Shown in pieces: positions 20,299 to 31,574 of a stretch of DNA of 46,106 nt; the stretch's first letter is position 1; the number at the start of each line of letters is the position of its first letter. The translations under genes and the position numbers were made by a program. The DNA is taken from the NCBI GenBank assembly GCA_030407315.1, contig JALQPE010001062.1, positions 1-46,106 on the forward strand, written 5' to 3'. Source of the DNA: Asparagopsis taxiformis (Eukaryota > Rhodophyta > Florideophyceae > Bonnemaisoniales > Bonnemaisoniaceae). Under the pieces are notes generated by a model. That model made no database searches, had not been told where the DNA came from, and saw only the letters and a list, made by a program, of their open reading frames with translations.

Positions 20299-21402
20299 AT
20301 GAAAAATCTATTGTTTTTAACATATTATTGTTTTCTCTCTTTAATTGCAATTCCGGTAGCTTAATCCTAAAAAATGCAGGCAACGAGGATGCCTGTAATG
20401 AAGAGGGCGGATATTGGTACAATGGAAAATGCTGGACGGGCTTTGAAGATGAAGGGATCGCCAAGGCGGACATAGACCAATTCGTAAAAGATCAAATGGT
20501 TGGATTGAAAAGGCAGTGGTTTCCCTCAATGGTAACAAGTTCCCCTTGCAACTCTTTATTCCTTCCGAAGAGAGGAAAGAAGTAGTATTCATTACCGTTT
20601 TTGAAGATAAAGAAGGGGCAAAAACTATTTTACAAACAGTGACTAGGAAAGACTTAAATAGCACCAACCTATCTTCTGAGGCTATCTTGATCGATGGAAA
20701 TATCGAAGAATTAGGGGAAGATGAATCGGCACTACTGCAGAAAATGAGCATGCCTTTAGGGGTGGGGAAAATCGATATTCAGGTTAATAAGCTCGATGAA
20801 TTAGATCTGGAGTTCAGTGGAACACTCAACAATCCCGAAACAGGCAAACCCTATCAACTGACCTATCAGGTCAATGAAGCTATAATAGGAGCAGGGACGA
20901 GTAAACTAGAAGTGAAAGGAGATGAAATACACATAAACGGCGATTTGGGTACTCGAACTTATGCGCAGCTAAAGACTGCTCTCAGAGAACACCCCTCCGT
21001 CAAAACGTCGTTTTAGGAAACATTTCCGGCTCATTGAATGATGCTGTAAATATCCATACAGGACGGTTAGTAAGAGAAGCTGGCCTACATACAAAAGTGC
21101 TTAAAACCAGTGTAATCGCCTCTGGTGCTGTAGATCTGTTTTGTGCAGGGAAAGAGCGTTTGTAGAAAGAGGAGCCAAACTAGGGATTCATTCCTGGTGT
21201 TGCCTCGATGACCTAACAGCAGCAGAAATTCCGAGGATCATCCCGCACACCAATATCAAGTAGCTTATTTTACCATGTGTTTAGGGAAAGACATTGGCCC
21301 TAAATTTTATTTCCATACCCTTACCTCAGCTCCTTTGATGGCGTACACTGGATGAGTGAAGAGGAAATAAGGGAATGGTCTGTGGCTACTCAGATTTATT
21401 GA
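20299..21402 (+). CDS. COG3904-like (ClpP/crotonase-fold) lipoprotein, frameshifted
   Basis: A secreted lipoprotein. The leader MKNLLFLTYYCFLSLI runs into a Cys (CNSGS) after a one-base correction near 20345. A Cys-containing block follows (DACNEEGGYWYNGKCW), then a mixed N-terminal domain (KFPLQLFIPSEERKEVVFIT, PLGVGKIDIQVNKLDELDLE). The C-terminal domain from about 20920 reads IHINGDLGTRTYAQLKTAL, LVLGNISGSLNDAVNIHTGR, REAGLHTKVLKTSVIASGAV and RGAKLGIHSW, the pattern of COG3904 predicted periplasmic proteins related to ClpP/SppA. The Ser of ASGA sits where COG3904 proteins have ASAC. Breaks near 20505, 21005, 21150 and 21235. It follows the S41 peptidase gene almost without gap. Confidence 0.65.
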
Positions 21403-21560
21403 GAGGGCAAGAGCTAGAGTTTGTTTACCATTGCTAAAGGTTAAATAATAGTCTTAGAACAGGAATTGTAGACAAGCTCTAGCACAATGTTCCATCCATT
21501 TATATTGTCCCTCCCAACCTTTACCGCCACTACCGTCTAGCTATTTAAACCTACACTACC

Positions 21561-21923
21561 ATGAACCGAACTATCCCACTGTTATGGTTAGGCCTCCTTA
21601 TTTGTATTCTGCTCGCTTGCGATAAGGAAACAGACGATGTTCTGATTACTGATCTTAAAGCGCAATATGATGAGCACAATTGTTGCGCTAATTTAATTTT
21701 GCTTGACAACTCCACCATCTCCACCTTTGATAAGTCTCGCCAGGATTTCCTCCTGTATGCTGTAAACATAGGCGATTTCGTTGATCGTGAAGAACTCCAA
21801 CTAGGCGATAATGTCCAATTGAATATCCAAGTCTTGAAACTGCCTTTAAAAGAAGAAGAAGCGTATAGTTGCACTAGCATTTGTAATCGCCACAATGTAT
21901 CCCAGTCAAAGTGCTCCAGTTAA
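21561..21923 (+). CDS. Small lipoprotein upstream of metal-efflux genes
   Basis: 120 residues in the open frame. The signal peptide ends in the lipobox LLAC (about Cys20). The mature part has YDEHNCCANLILLDNS, a central beta region and SCTSICNRHN near the end, so four Cys that could form disulfides or bind metal. The C-terminus is probably shifted: adding one base after CACAATG gives IPVKVLQLKK, a more typical strand ending. Not recognised as a named family. It precedes the RND efflux locus on the same strand, but the 94-nt gap leaves co-transcription open. Confidence 0.55.
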   Translation: MNRTIPLLWLGLLICILLACDKETDDVLITDLKAQYDEHNCCANLILLDNSTISTFDKSRQDFLLYAVNIGDFVDREELQLGDNVQLNIQVLKLPLKEEEAYSCTSICNRHNVSQSKCSS

Positions 21924-22016
21924 AAAAAGATTAAACTTTGCTGCCCAGACCGGAGGGAATTTACAATCCCAGGAAATTGCCGTACATTTGTGAAGCTGTA
22001 CTATAGGCAATTAAAT

Positions 22017-22410
22017 ATGAAGCTTACCGCATTATTACTGGCGTTTTATGTTTTCTAGGCAGTCTCATTCCGGGACTGACTACGGCCAGTTTTTGCATAT
22101 TGGCGATTTAGTGCAGCATGCCCAATTGCACAAAATTGAGTCTGAGCAATTGGGGCAGGAGTTCTCCTGGCAGCATTTTCTTTATGATCATTATATCAAT
22201 CCTGACCATCACAAGCACTCCCAGCATACAGATCATAGCGAGTTGCCATTCCATGTAATTCATGGTACAATTCTGGCTTGGGTAGGGCAGACTTTTAACT
22301 GGACTATTCCAACTGAACTGCCTATCATTGATACTGAAAAACCTTATTTCAACCCTTTCCACCTCAACGGCTTCCAACGCCTATTAAAACAACCTCCCGC
22401 CCTTGTCTAA
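22017..22410 (+). CDS. Small conserved protein preceding czcA, His-rich, frameshifted
   Basis: A protein of about 130 residues with a signal-like start (MKLTALLLAFYVFLGSLIPG), then YGQFLHIGDLVQHAQLHKIE and FSWQHFLYDHYINPDHHKHS. The His-rich stretch HYINPDHHKHSQHTDHSE suggests metal binding. Proteins of this shape (leader, GTDxxQ-like turn, FLxxHY block) commonly sit just before CzcA-type pumps in Bacteroidota; that is my recollection of gene neighbourhoods and not a database result. A frame break lies near 22058-22080. A TAATTTTG -7 box follows before czcA, so the pump may have its own promoter. Confidence 0.55.
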
Positions 22411-22514
22411 GAAGGGCTACGAAGTCTTCAAGGCAATTTTCATATTTGGTTTTCATCGCTAATCTGGTGGGCTATCACTGTATAGCAATTAGACATCCGA
22501 AGTAGATCGACAAC

Positions 22515-22522
22515 TAATTTTG
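22515..22522 (+). promoter_or_regulatory. Candidate -7 box for the czcA operon
   Basis: TAATTTTG matches TAnnTTTG exactly, 81 nt upstream of the czcA ATG and downstream of the stop of the small His-rich protein. No clear -33 element. Confidence 0.4.
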
Positions 22523-22602
22523 CATTCCTGAAATGCACGCCTTTCATCTGTAGTACCTTCCTGCTATCATCCAATTTTTATACGATTCATAATTTAAATC
22601 TA

Positions 22603-25600
22603 ATGATAGACCGTATCATTCGATTCTCCATAGAGCAAAAGCTCATAGTGGGGCTTCTGGTGGCTGCTATGATAGGATGGGGTATCTACTCTTTACAACA
22701 CTTACCTATCGGTGCCGTTCCAGATATACCGACAATCAAGTCCAAGTCATCACAAATGCTCCTACACTAGCCACCCAAGAGGTTGAACAGTACATCACTT
22801 TCCCGCTTGAGATGGCCCTAGGCAACATCCCAAATGTTATTGAAATCCGTTCTGTGTCTAGGTTCGGATTGTCCGTCATCACAGTTGTATTCAAAGAACA
22901 AATGGACATCTACCTAGCCCGGCAACTCATCGATGAACGGATACAGGCCGTCCAAGATGAATTGCCCAAAGGGTTGGGTAAACCAGAAATGGGTCCCATT
23001 ACCACTGGTCTCGGAGAGATATACCAATATGTGATCTACCCTGCTGATGGCTATGAATCGGAATATCCTGCCATGGAATTGCGTAGTATCCAGGATTGGT
23101 TGGTCAAAAGACAACTCGTTGGCCTCGAAGGAGTCATTGAAGTGAATTCATCAGGGGGACAACTCAAACAGTATGAGATTGCTGTAGACCCAGATAAGCT
23201 CCGGAGTCTCACCTCAACCTGACACAACTCTACGAAGCAGTTGAAAAGAACAATGCCAATACTGGAGGCTCTTACATAGAAAAGAAACATTACACTTATT
23301 TCATCAGAAGTGAAGGCCTTCTCTCTAGTAAAGAAGACATTGAAAATACCGTAGTAGAGAACCGCAATGGGCAGCCAATACTTGTAAAGGATGTAGCCAA
23401 AGTACAATTTGTCATGCGCCCCGTTTTGGAGCTGTTACAATGAATGGTCGAGGAGAAGTAGTGGCAGGCCAGGTTATGATGTTGAAGGGAGCCAATGCAG
23501 CGGAGGTAACACGTCGAATCAAGGAACGTATGGTCCAGATAAAGGCCTCTCTGCCAGAGGGTGTAGTCATAGAGCCCTATCTTGATAGAAGCAAACTCGT
23601 ACAACGAACGACTACGACGGTTATAACCAATCTAGTTGAAGGGGGACTAATTGTCATCTTTGTCCTCGTACTGCTACTAGGCAACTTCCGAGCTGGTTTG
23701 ATTGTAGCTTCGGTCATTCCATTAGCAATGCTCTTTGCGATTTCCATGATGCGCGTCTTTGGCGTATCTGCCAATCTAATGAGCCTTGGTGCTATTGACT
23801 TCGGGTTGATTGTAGATGGAGCCGTCATCATTGTTGAAGCGATCCTACATCATCTTTCTCTAAATAAGACCTCCAAAAAACTGTCAGCCGAGGAGATGAA
23901 TCAGGAGGTGGCTACGGCAGCGACCCGAATCCGGAAATCTGCAGCTTTCGGGAGATCATTATCCTAATTGTTTATTTACCCATTCTATTTCTCACCGGCA
24001 TCGAAGGCAAGATGTTTAAGCCCATGGCACAGACAGTGAGTTTCGCCATCCTGGGAGCTCTATTGTTGTCATTGACTTATGTTCCGATGATGTCTGCATT
24101 ATTCCTACAAAAGCAACAACAACAAAGACGTACTGTTGCTGATCGAATTATGGAGAGACTACAAGCCTGGTATAAGCCGATTTTAAACTTTTCTCTGCGA
24201 TTTAAGCGAAGCATGCTAGTTATAGCACTGCTTTTACTAGCAGGGAGTCTTTGGTTATTTAGTCGGATGGGAGGAGAGTTTATTCCTACGCTTGAGGAAG
24301 GAGATTTTGCCCTTCACCAAATCCTCCCTCCAGGAAGCTCGCTACAACAAGGAGTAGAAGTATCTGCGCCACTGCAAAATATTTTGCTTGATAATTTCCC
24401 GGAAGTAGAAAAGGTGGTGACCAAGATCGGAACCGCTGAAATCCCGACAGATATTATGCCCCTAGAGGCAGGAGATATCTTCGTAATTCTAAAAACCAAA
24501 GCGGAATGGACCTCCGCCAAAACAAGGGAGGGGTTGTTTGCGAAAATGGAAACGGAATTGAATAAGTTCCCTGGAGTCATTTACGATTTACCCAGCCGAT
24601 CCAAATGCGATTCAATGAGTTAATGACGGGTATCCGGCAAGATATCGCTATTAAGATCTATGGAGAGGATATAGGCTGTTAGCCTTGAAAGCCAAGGAAG
24701 CTGAAGGCTTGATTGAAGGGGTTGCAGGGGTAGGTGATCTGCAGGTAGAAGCGACTGCAGGTTTGCAGCAAATGATCATTTCCTACGATCGATCCAAATT
24801 GGCAAAATATGGATTGAATGTAGCCACAATCAATCAGATCATCCGCACTGCTTTGCAGGTTCGAAGACTGGAGTGATCTTCGAGGGTGAAAAACGTTTTG
24901 ACCTAGTTGTGCGGCTCGATGAGGCTTTCCGACAAAACATTAGCAACATTCAAAACCTCTATGTCCCATTAGCTAGTGGCGAGCAAATTCCACTCAATGA
25001 GGTAGCTACAGTAGGTTTCCAAGAGGGACCCACCCAAATATCCAGAGATAATACCCAAAGACGTATTACGATCGAGTCAATGCTAGGAACGGAACATTGA
25101 ACAATTGGTACAGGAAATCCAGGAAATACTATCGGCTCAGTTGGAACTCCCTGCAGGTATTACATTACCTATGGAGGGCAGTTTGAAAACTTTGAACGAG
25201 CTAGGGAGCGGCTACTTGTCGCTGTCCCGATAGCCCTGGGACTTATTTCATCCTGCTATACCTCACTTTCGGATCCATAAAGCAAGCACTTTTGATCTAC
25301 ACTGCTATTCCGTTATCAGCTATCGGTGGAATATGGGCTTATACCTTAGGGGAATGCCTTTCAGCATCTCTGCAGGTGTGGTTTTATCGCACTTTTTGGT
25401 GTAGCCGTATTAAACGGGATCGTGCTAATTGCCTACTTCAATAGGCTTAAAAAAGAAGAAAATCTTCCTGTCTTGGAACGCATTCAAAGGGTACGCGTAT
25501 TCGTCTACGTCCGGTCGTAATGACGCGGCTGTGGCGTCTCTTGGCTTCTTACCATGGCCATTTCTACATCAGCTGGAGCCGAAGTACAACAACCACTAGC

Positions 25601-26885
25601 CACCGTGGTTATCGGTGGATTAATCACAGCTACTTTGCTTACCTTGATTATACTACCCATTCTGTATTACTATGCAGAAAGGGATTGGCGTTGGTCACCT
25701 AAGTCTACACTGCTCATTCTTGGGTTCAGTTTCCTCGGCCTACAAGCCAAGCACAATCGAGTACAGTCAGCCTGGAAGAAGCCCAGCAAATAGCTTTGGA
25801 AAAATACCCAAGTTTGGTCGCGAACCGCTTGCAAATCCAAAAAGGAGAGCAGCTAAGTCAGCTACCAGTCTTTCATCCTCGAGCCAATGTGTTTATCGGG
25901 GGAGAAGAATTTAACTTCTCTGGCCAATCGGGTATTCAGTCCTTTAACATCCAGCAGAACTTTAATTTACCCAAGGCTACAAAAAGCCTACGTGCCTGGT
26001 ATGCAGCTCAAGCTTTGGTTTCAAAAGCTGTCTTAAAACAATCCGAAACAGCCTTAAGAGGCGCTGTGCCTTTGCCTACTATGATGTATTGTATTATCAG
26101 CAAAAACGGAATCTGCACCAGGAAACAATGACCCTCTACCAGAACTTTGAAAGTATTAGTAATGATCTTCAGCAAGCCGGCCAGACAGGCAGAATTCCTG
26201 TACTAAAAGCCCAGGGCAAACGACAAGAATCCAGCCTCGCCGTACAGCAAGCTGAAACAGATTACAACATCATGCTTCAGCAATTGAATCAATGGTTGGT
26301 AGGAGAAAATTACATGCCGAGTCTAGATCAACTCCCCTCTCCTAATACGCTCGTCCCCAACCAAAGCCTAGATGAGCACCCCAATTATTGATGATTCAAC
26401 AACAGCAACAACTGGCCGAAAAGCAAATAGCTGTCGTAGCGTCTCAAAATCTACCACAGCTCAACACCGGACTTAGGCTGCAACGCGTTAATGGCGAATT
26501 GCTCTTTTATGGCTTTCAATTTGGCGTAAATGTGCCATTGTTTAAACAAGCCACCAAGAAAAGAGCTGAGGCTGCGGCCGTTGATATAGCTATTCAAGGC
26601 GCGCGGGCTGAAAGTGCCAAACTACAATTGCAAAATTCCCTAGATAACCTCTCCCAACAGCGCCTTCGACAACGGGAGCGAATCAATTACATTGAACAAC
26701 GACTTTTGCCTCAGGCGGAGGAGCAACAATCTCTGCTACTTGAGGCTTATCGGCAGGGAGAAGCCACCTATTTTGAATACGTTCAGGGAATTGAGACACT
26801 CATTCGATACAAGTTTGAGCATTTAGACGCCCTGTATCAGTACCACTTAATTGAAAATCAGATGCGGTATTTATTGATCGAGTGA
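22603..26885 (+). CDS. czcA: CzcA/CusA heavy-metal RND pump fused to a TolC-like domain, frameshifted
   Basis: Proton-driven efflux of divalent or monovalent metals from the periplasm. The RND part has [17 protein letters not shown] (TM1), [53 protein letters not shown] (the acidic proton-relay motif of the heavy-metal branch), [20 protein letters not shown] and [16 protein letters not shown]. From about 25700 a second signal-like helix ([15 protein letters not shown]) leads into a TolC-type domain: [47 protein letters not shown] and [16 protein letters not shown]. The span of about 1,427 codons equals the CzcA-TolC fusions known in Bacteroidota. About twelve breaks occur, e.g. near 22720, 23215, 23420, 23950, 24600, 24670, 24860, 25100, 25530, 25745, 26060 and 26390. 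Confidence 0.92.
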
Positions 26886-26960
26886 CCAACAACTATTCAG
26901 TTCTTCTGAATTCACTCGCTCGAGCTATTTAATCATTAACCTTTTTAGACAAAAAGCATC

Positions 26961-28167
26961 ATGAAAAAATATCAAATCATCATATATCTATTCCTTCTAC
27001 TTGGGACTGCTTGCACAAATTCGAATGCAGAGCATAGCCATGAAGATGATGGTCATTCACATGGCGAAGAGGATGCACATGCACACGAAGAAGAAGAAAA
27101 CGAAGAAGAGGTTGAATTAAATTCTACGCAACTGCGCAAAATCAACCTTCGATTTGGAGAGATTGAGGATAAAATCTAAAATCCATGCTCAAGGTAAATG
27201 GGCAATTGGAACTCCCGCCACAGAATCAAGCTGATGTCAGTGCCCTAGCTCCCGGGCGGATCACTAAAATCCATGTAAACCGGGTCAATTTGTTAAACGC
27301 GGCTCCGTTTTGGCTAGCCTTCAGAATCCTAATTTCATCGAGTGGCAGCAAGGGTACTTAGAATCAAAGGGAGAAATACTTTTCCTCGAAAAGGAATTGG
27401 CTCGCCAGGAGGAGCTTGTAGAGAAAGAAATTGCTGCCCAAAAACAACTGGAGCAGGTACAATCTCAATATGCTATGGTAGCCGCCCGCATGAAGGGATT
27501 CGAAGCCAAACTCAAAACGGTAGGGCTTCCCATTCCTAAAGATGCTGAGGCAAATTTTACCGCTTTCAACTCCCTCGTCAGCCCCATTACGGGTATGTTA
27601 GAGAGATCAAGGTCAATATGGGGTCGTATGTGTCTACAGAACAAGATTATTCGAAATAGTCGACAACCATCACCTACACATTGACCTAACCGTTTTGAAA
27701 AAGACATTCCGTACATCTCTGAAGGGCAGAAACTATTATTTAGCCTCCAGAGCAATCCAAAGGAAGTGATGGAGGCCAAGGTATTTGCCATCGGCAAAGC
27801 ACTAGATGAAGAATTGAGAGCAGTAAAAGTACATGCAGAGATGGTAAGTGATAAGCCGAAAGTATTACCAGGCATGTATGTAGAGGCTCGGATTATCTTG
27901 GAGGACACCTCTGTACCTGCTCTTCCTGAAGAAGCCATTACGGTAGATAAAGGACTACAATATATCTCGTCAAAGATCACGTAGATGGTGACCATGTAGC
28001 ATTTAGGAAAGTACAAGTCATCACAGGTGCTCAAGACTTGGCTACGTTGAGGTTAATCCATTGGAAGAATTGACTGCTAATACACAGGTAGTAACAGAGG
28101 GAGCTTACTCCTAATGGCTGAAAGTAAAAAAGGAGAAGAGGGGGGAGGACACTCGCATTCACACTAA
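26961..28167 (+). CDS. czcB: CzcB/CusB-type periplasmic adaptor lipoprotein, His-rich ends, frameshifted
   Basis: Membrane-fusion subunit that links the pump to the outer-membrane channel. Lipobox GTAC near residue 18, then a His/Glu-rich region (HSHEDDGHSHGEEDAHAHEE) likely to bind metal. The biotinyl-lipoyl/hairpin region reads GRITKIHVN, then the coiled coil FLEKELARQEELVEKEIAAQ KQLEQVQ. The barrel and proximal domains contain PITGM, ISEGQKLLFSLQSNPKEVME, KVLPGMYVEARIIL and VPALPEEAITVD. The C-terminus ends GEEGGGHSHSH, a second His tail. Breaks near 27175, 27280, 27595-27660, 27695, 27970, 28040 and 28110. It begins 75 nt after the pump gene; length is about 402 residues. Confidence 0.88.
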
Positions 28168-28203
28168 ATGACATGAATAATATCGGTTCTCCGATAAATC
28201 TCG

Positions 28204-28291
28204 TGTTTCGAGACACTCAAAAATGAAATGCAACGCTCCCTTCTGTCGCTTTTTTATCTCATTTGATTGTCCATGAGAATTGTCGAAGAAA
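28204..28291 (+). repeat. Interspersed ~90-bp non-coding repeat, copy B
   Basis: Aligns with copy A at 7348-7440 over 88 bp with a few 1-3 bp gaps. It lies 36 nt after the czcB stop and directly abuts the terminator hairpin that starts at 28292. Confidence 0.55.
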
Positions 28292-28345
28292 GATAATATC
28301 GACTGCGTATGGGCATAAATGCTGTACGCAGTCGACTCTATTATC
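28292..28345. terminator. Strong bidirectional terminator after the efflux operon
   Basis: Arms GATAATA-TCGACTGCGTA and TACGCAGTCGA-CTC-TATTATC pair over 18 bp with a small internal bulge and a 15-nt loop. It separates czcB from the convergent minus-strand gene ending at 28376. Confidence 0.8.
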
Positions 28346-28375
28346 GGTTTATAAATCCCTTTCTTTGAGCAATGG

Positions 28376-29501
28376 CTAGGGTATAGGAAAGGATAAGCCA
28401 TCTACAGCCTGCAAACGGGCCATCAGTCCCCAACCAAAAAGAAATTGCCTACGCCAATCAATAACTCATTCTCTCCTTCTCTCAATGGAATTTCAAATTG
28501 GGTGTTTTCTAAAGAACAGCGCCCGTCCGGGTCTTTCATGATCGATTGTTATAGTAGTTTTTATCTAAATACACAGACCTTTATTGATAATCACCCAAAC
28601 CTCATCGCTGAATCCCAGGTTCATTGATACCCGCATATCACGCTCTGCATTGATCTTCGTCCTTACCCAAACTAATTTCCGTTCATTATTGATGGGTCCC
28701 CCAAATTTTCGAGTTAGATTGATAACCCAAGCGTTCCGCTTGAATGACTTCCCATTTCGTTTTTTCCGTAGGCAAATCTTCATTTTTTTATCTCTCTCCA
28801 AAAGGGAAAGAAATAGTTGACTTACTTCCCATTCGCGCAGATACCGGACATCACTTGCCGTAGGATCAGGCCCTGCTGATGCAGGTAAGCCGTCCACTGC
28901 GAAGAAATTTCCAGATTTGCTAGAACAACATTCCCATCAAAAGAAATTTGGCCCATTTCCACATCTCCATTAGCTCTGCAATATCCAGGCTAACACGATC
29001 TGTACTATTTACATATACCTGCATTCGCTTGCCCGAAACCACCAACTTAATATGATTCCAACCGGTTGTGGATGACCGCTGGAGCCTGATAGCTATAGAG
29101 CATATCCCATAAATTAGCCCCTTCACTACTACGGAGCATACTGGATAGCGTCTTCGCCATTGGATTTCCCGCTCGATAAGGGCGTAAATAGAAGCGTTCG
29201 GAATTGCGTTGATCCTGTTTTCTAAAGTTGAGGCCTGCGAATGGGCCATCAAGGATTTCCATATCAAATTCGATGGTCCCATTGGCAAATTCAACCTCCT
29301 TAATAAAACAGGGCTACGACCTTGATTTATACGCATAGCAGCTACTCCCTTATGCTGAATGAAGTCTACCTGCCTGCTGTAAATTCCATTGATTTGCATT
29401 CATCGGAATTTTCTGGACATCCGTATTATTTCTAGCCCGATTCTGCGCAAATAGACTTATACTACTATACAAAGGAGAAACGTTATTAATGATTTCTTCA
29501 T
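28376..29501 (-). CDS. Secreted LamG/ConA-like domain protein, frameshifted
   Basis: A secreted protein of about 375 residues. The ATG at 29501 opens a leader (MKKSLITFLLCIVV) that needs one extra A to continue into ISLFAQ. A concanavalin-like sandwich follows, of the type seen with DUF1080/GH16-like domains: FANGTIEFDMEILDGPFAGL, NFRKQDQRNSERFYLRPYRA, GNPMAK, NHIKLVVSGKRMQVYVNSTD and NVVLANLEIS. The C-terminal half has GPDPTASDVRYLREWEVSQL and ERKLVWVRTKINAERDM followed by VSMNLGFSDEVWVIINKG and a final strand ENELLIGVGNFF. The second half looks like a carbohydrate-binding jelly roll. Breaks near 29455, 29320, 29275, 29060, 28930, 28840, 28740 and 28570-28500. Probably binds or trims a glycan; substrate unknown. 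Confidence 0.6.
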
Positions 29502-29619
29502 GATTATTGGTTTATAGTCTCCATAAACCTATATCGATAGCTTAGCATAATCAATATTTCATTGTTCAATCCTATTTAATCCTATTCAAAACACGTAAAG
29601 GATTAACAATCAAAACAAT

Positions 29620-30882
29620 ATGAATCCACACTCTTGACTAAGCTACAAGTACTAACCAAACAGATTGAATTCAAATTAGACTGGGGTGATCGACAATCCT
29701 GGACCAACAAGGACTTTACCACGCTTTCAGAAAATATTTTCAGCAAGACGGGAAAGCAAATAGCGTCACCACCTTAAAACGTCTCTGGGGCAGGGCTCAA
29801 TTAACGGCTAAGCCCAGTCAGGCTACGCTTAATATTTTGGCCGATTTGCCAACTATGAGGACTGGCGCTCTTTGAGAAGCAATTCCCGCCGAAAACAGCC
29901 CCAAAACCTACTTCGCCAAGAACTATTTTGCTGTATTGGGAAGCACAGCTATCCTTATACTTATTGGACTGGGAATGTTAGGTATCTTTTCTTTTCAAAA
30001 ACAAGAGGTACTCCGGTAAGTGTAGAAGGTAGCATGGCTAAACCCGAAACATTCGATTCGAACATGAAAGATAACAGTCGGTTATCCCAATACTGTTTAT
30101 TTCAGGTATGACATTGGCAATCGCTCCTACGACAACATACAAATTCAACAATCTTGGGATAAAGGAAGGCGAATCACCTTAGAAAAACCTAAGGGTCTAG
30201 CTTCCAGTACCTACTATACGGCAGGTTATTACGCTACAAAATTGCTGGTCAATGACCAGGTCATTGTAGAAAAGGATCTGTATATCCCTACGCAGGGGTG
30301 GCAGGCATTGATTGGTGGAAATATACCCCAGCTAATTTACCCCAAACCAGAGCAGCTTTACCAGAACGAAAGCATATCCCTGGATCAAACTGTTTTACAG
30401 GAAATGAATCAATATCCTGGATCCAGCCTTTGCTTTCCAATTTACTACCGAACCCTAGTATCAATAGCGCTCAGCTGGATTTAGAAACTGAGTTCAGAAT
30501 GACAGCCACAGAAAAGAGTATTTGTCAAAATATGTGGATTGTTGTGACTGGCTCCAAGGACGTATTTCGTTTCCAACTAAGTATTCCTGGCTGTGTTGGA
30601 GATTTGATGTTCTTTCTAAATATGGAAATGGTTTCCGGAAAGAGCAAGGACTTATCCGCCTTCGGTGTCACTCCAAGTGAATGGACCAATTTCAAGTTAA
30701 AGGTTAGAGATCAGCAGCTGATTGTCTCGCTCAATGAGGAACCCGTTTTTGCACATGAACTTAGCGACGATATAGGAAAGATCGGCGGCGTGCAATTCAT
30801 CTTTGAAGGAATTGGTGAAGTCCGAACATTAAGCATGAAAGACAAAAAACAGTCTCTTGATCTTATTGCGGCACCTCTATAG
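29620..30882 (+). CDS. Membrane protein with N-terminal putative HTH and two beta domains, frameshifted
   Basis: About 420 residues. The N-terminal region IEFKLDWGDRQSWTNKDFTT, VTTLKRLWGRAQ, QATLNILADFANYEDWRSFE matches a recurrent Bacteroidota block that looks like a cytosolic DNA-binding or signalling domain. A single membrane helix follows (FAVLGSTAILILIGLGMLGI). Outside are a PKD-like domain (VYFRYDIG, SYDNIQIQQSWDKGRRITLE, YYTAGYYATKLLVND, VIVEKDLYIPT) and a LamG-like domain (AQLDLETEFRMTA, TEWTNFKLKVRDQQLIVSLN region, IGGVQFIFEGIGEV). The layout suggests a one-component membrane sensor (inference). Breaks near 29635, 29770, 29850, 30010-30085, 30460. The 3' end overlaps the convergent gene at 30863 by 20 nt. 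Confidence 0.6.
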
Positions 30883-31430
30883 TTTTGGCTTTTCGCTGAG
30901 CTGATAAATAAAGAGCAACGGCTAGTATACCCAATGCCACACTAACCAGTAAAGGCAGTAAATACATTTGTCCGGCAGATAACGTCAAACCTAAGGCCAT
31001 GCTGCCGATAGCAATGACACCCGCTGCAATAGTGAAAGCCTTCTCATCGTAGAACCAGGCATAAGGGAAAAAGTGCGCACCAGTAATGATAGCATAAGTC
31101 ATCACGAAATATTCGGGCGATTTAATCAGTATAAATACCAAAAAGGGAAAATAGAATAACTGTGCAAAATTGAGCCAAAGGCCTAAGGGGGACAAGGGGT
31201 TTTCAGGAATCTTCCACTGGGTTTTATATACTTTCGACAAGCCAAAAGCCAAGGGTAACAGCACCCCTCCTATAATAAAAGTTAAAACGCTCTTATCATA
31301 CGCCGTGTAGGACAAGGTCCAAATCATACCGATTAAGAACCAAACTACAGTGGCTGCAGTTATAAAATCAACACCGTTCTTACATTTGATAGAAAGCTCA
31401 TCTTTAAGGCTGCATTTCCGAATTTGTCAT
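30863..31430 (-). CDS. DUF7010-like integral membrane protein, frameshifted near start
   Basis: About 189 residues with five to six hydrophobic segments: FITAATVVWFLIGMIW, SVLTFIIGGVLLPLAFGL, FAQLFYFPFLVFILI, YAIITGAHFFPYAWFY, TIAAGVIAIGSMALGLTL and LLPLLVSVALGILAVALYL. The HFFPYAWFY stretch and overall length match the DUF7010 family as I know it; function unknown. The long open frame starts at 31327, but an ATG at 31430 followed by LKDELSIKCKNGVDFIT in the next frame gives the usual cytosolic N-terminus, with a break near 31408. Confidence 0.7.
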
Positions 31431-31574
31431 CACCTGGTTTTTAGGTTATTAGTTCTCTACGAGTTTCTATGGGACTGCTACGGTAGAATATTTCGTTGAG
31501 AACAATAAAGGTCTTATCTTCTTTGCTTAACGAAACAAGACAACTTAAACTTCAACAATTAACTTTTTCGACGA

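Noticed and set aside
20341..20751. 136-residue open frame on the minus strand
   Set aside because: Antisense shadow of the COG3904-like gene; no leader, no motif.
21413..21483. Inverted repeat GCTAGAG..CTCTAGC after the COG3904-like gene
   Set aside because: Loop of about 47 nt and no T tract; too weak to call a terminator.
27465..28034. 189-residue open frame on the minus strand
   Set aside because: It lies wholly opposite czcB, whose plus-strand frames carry family sequence; composition is Ser/Thr-rich shadow text.
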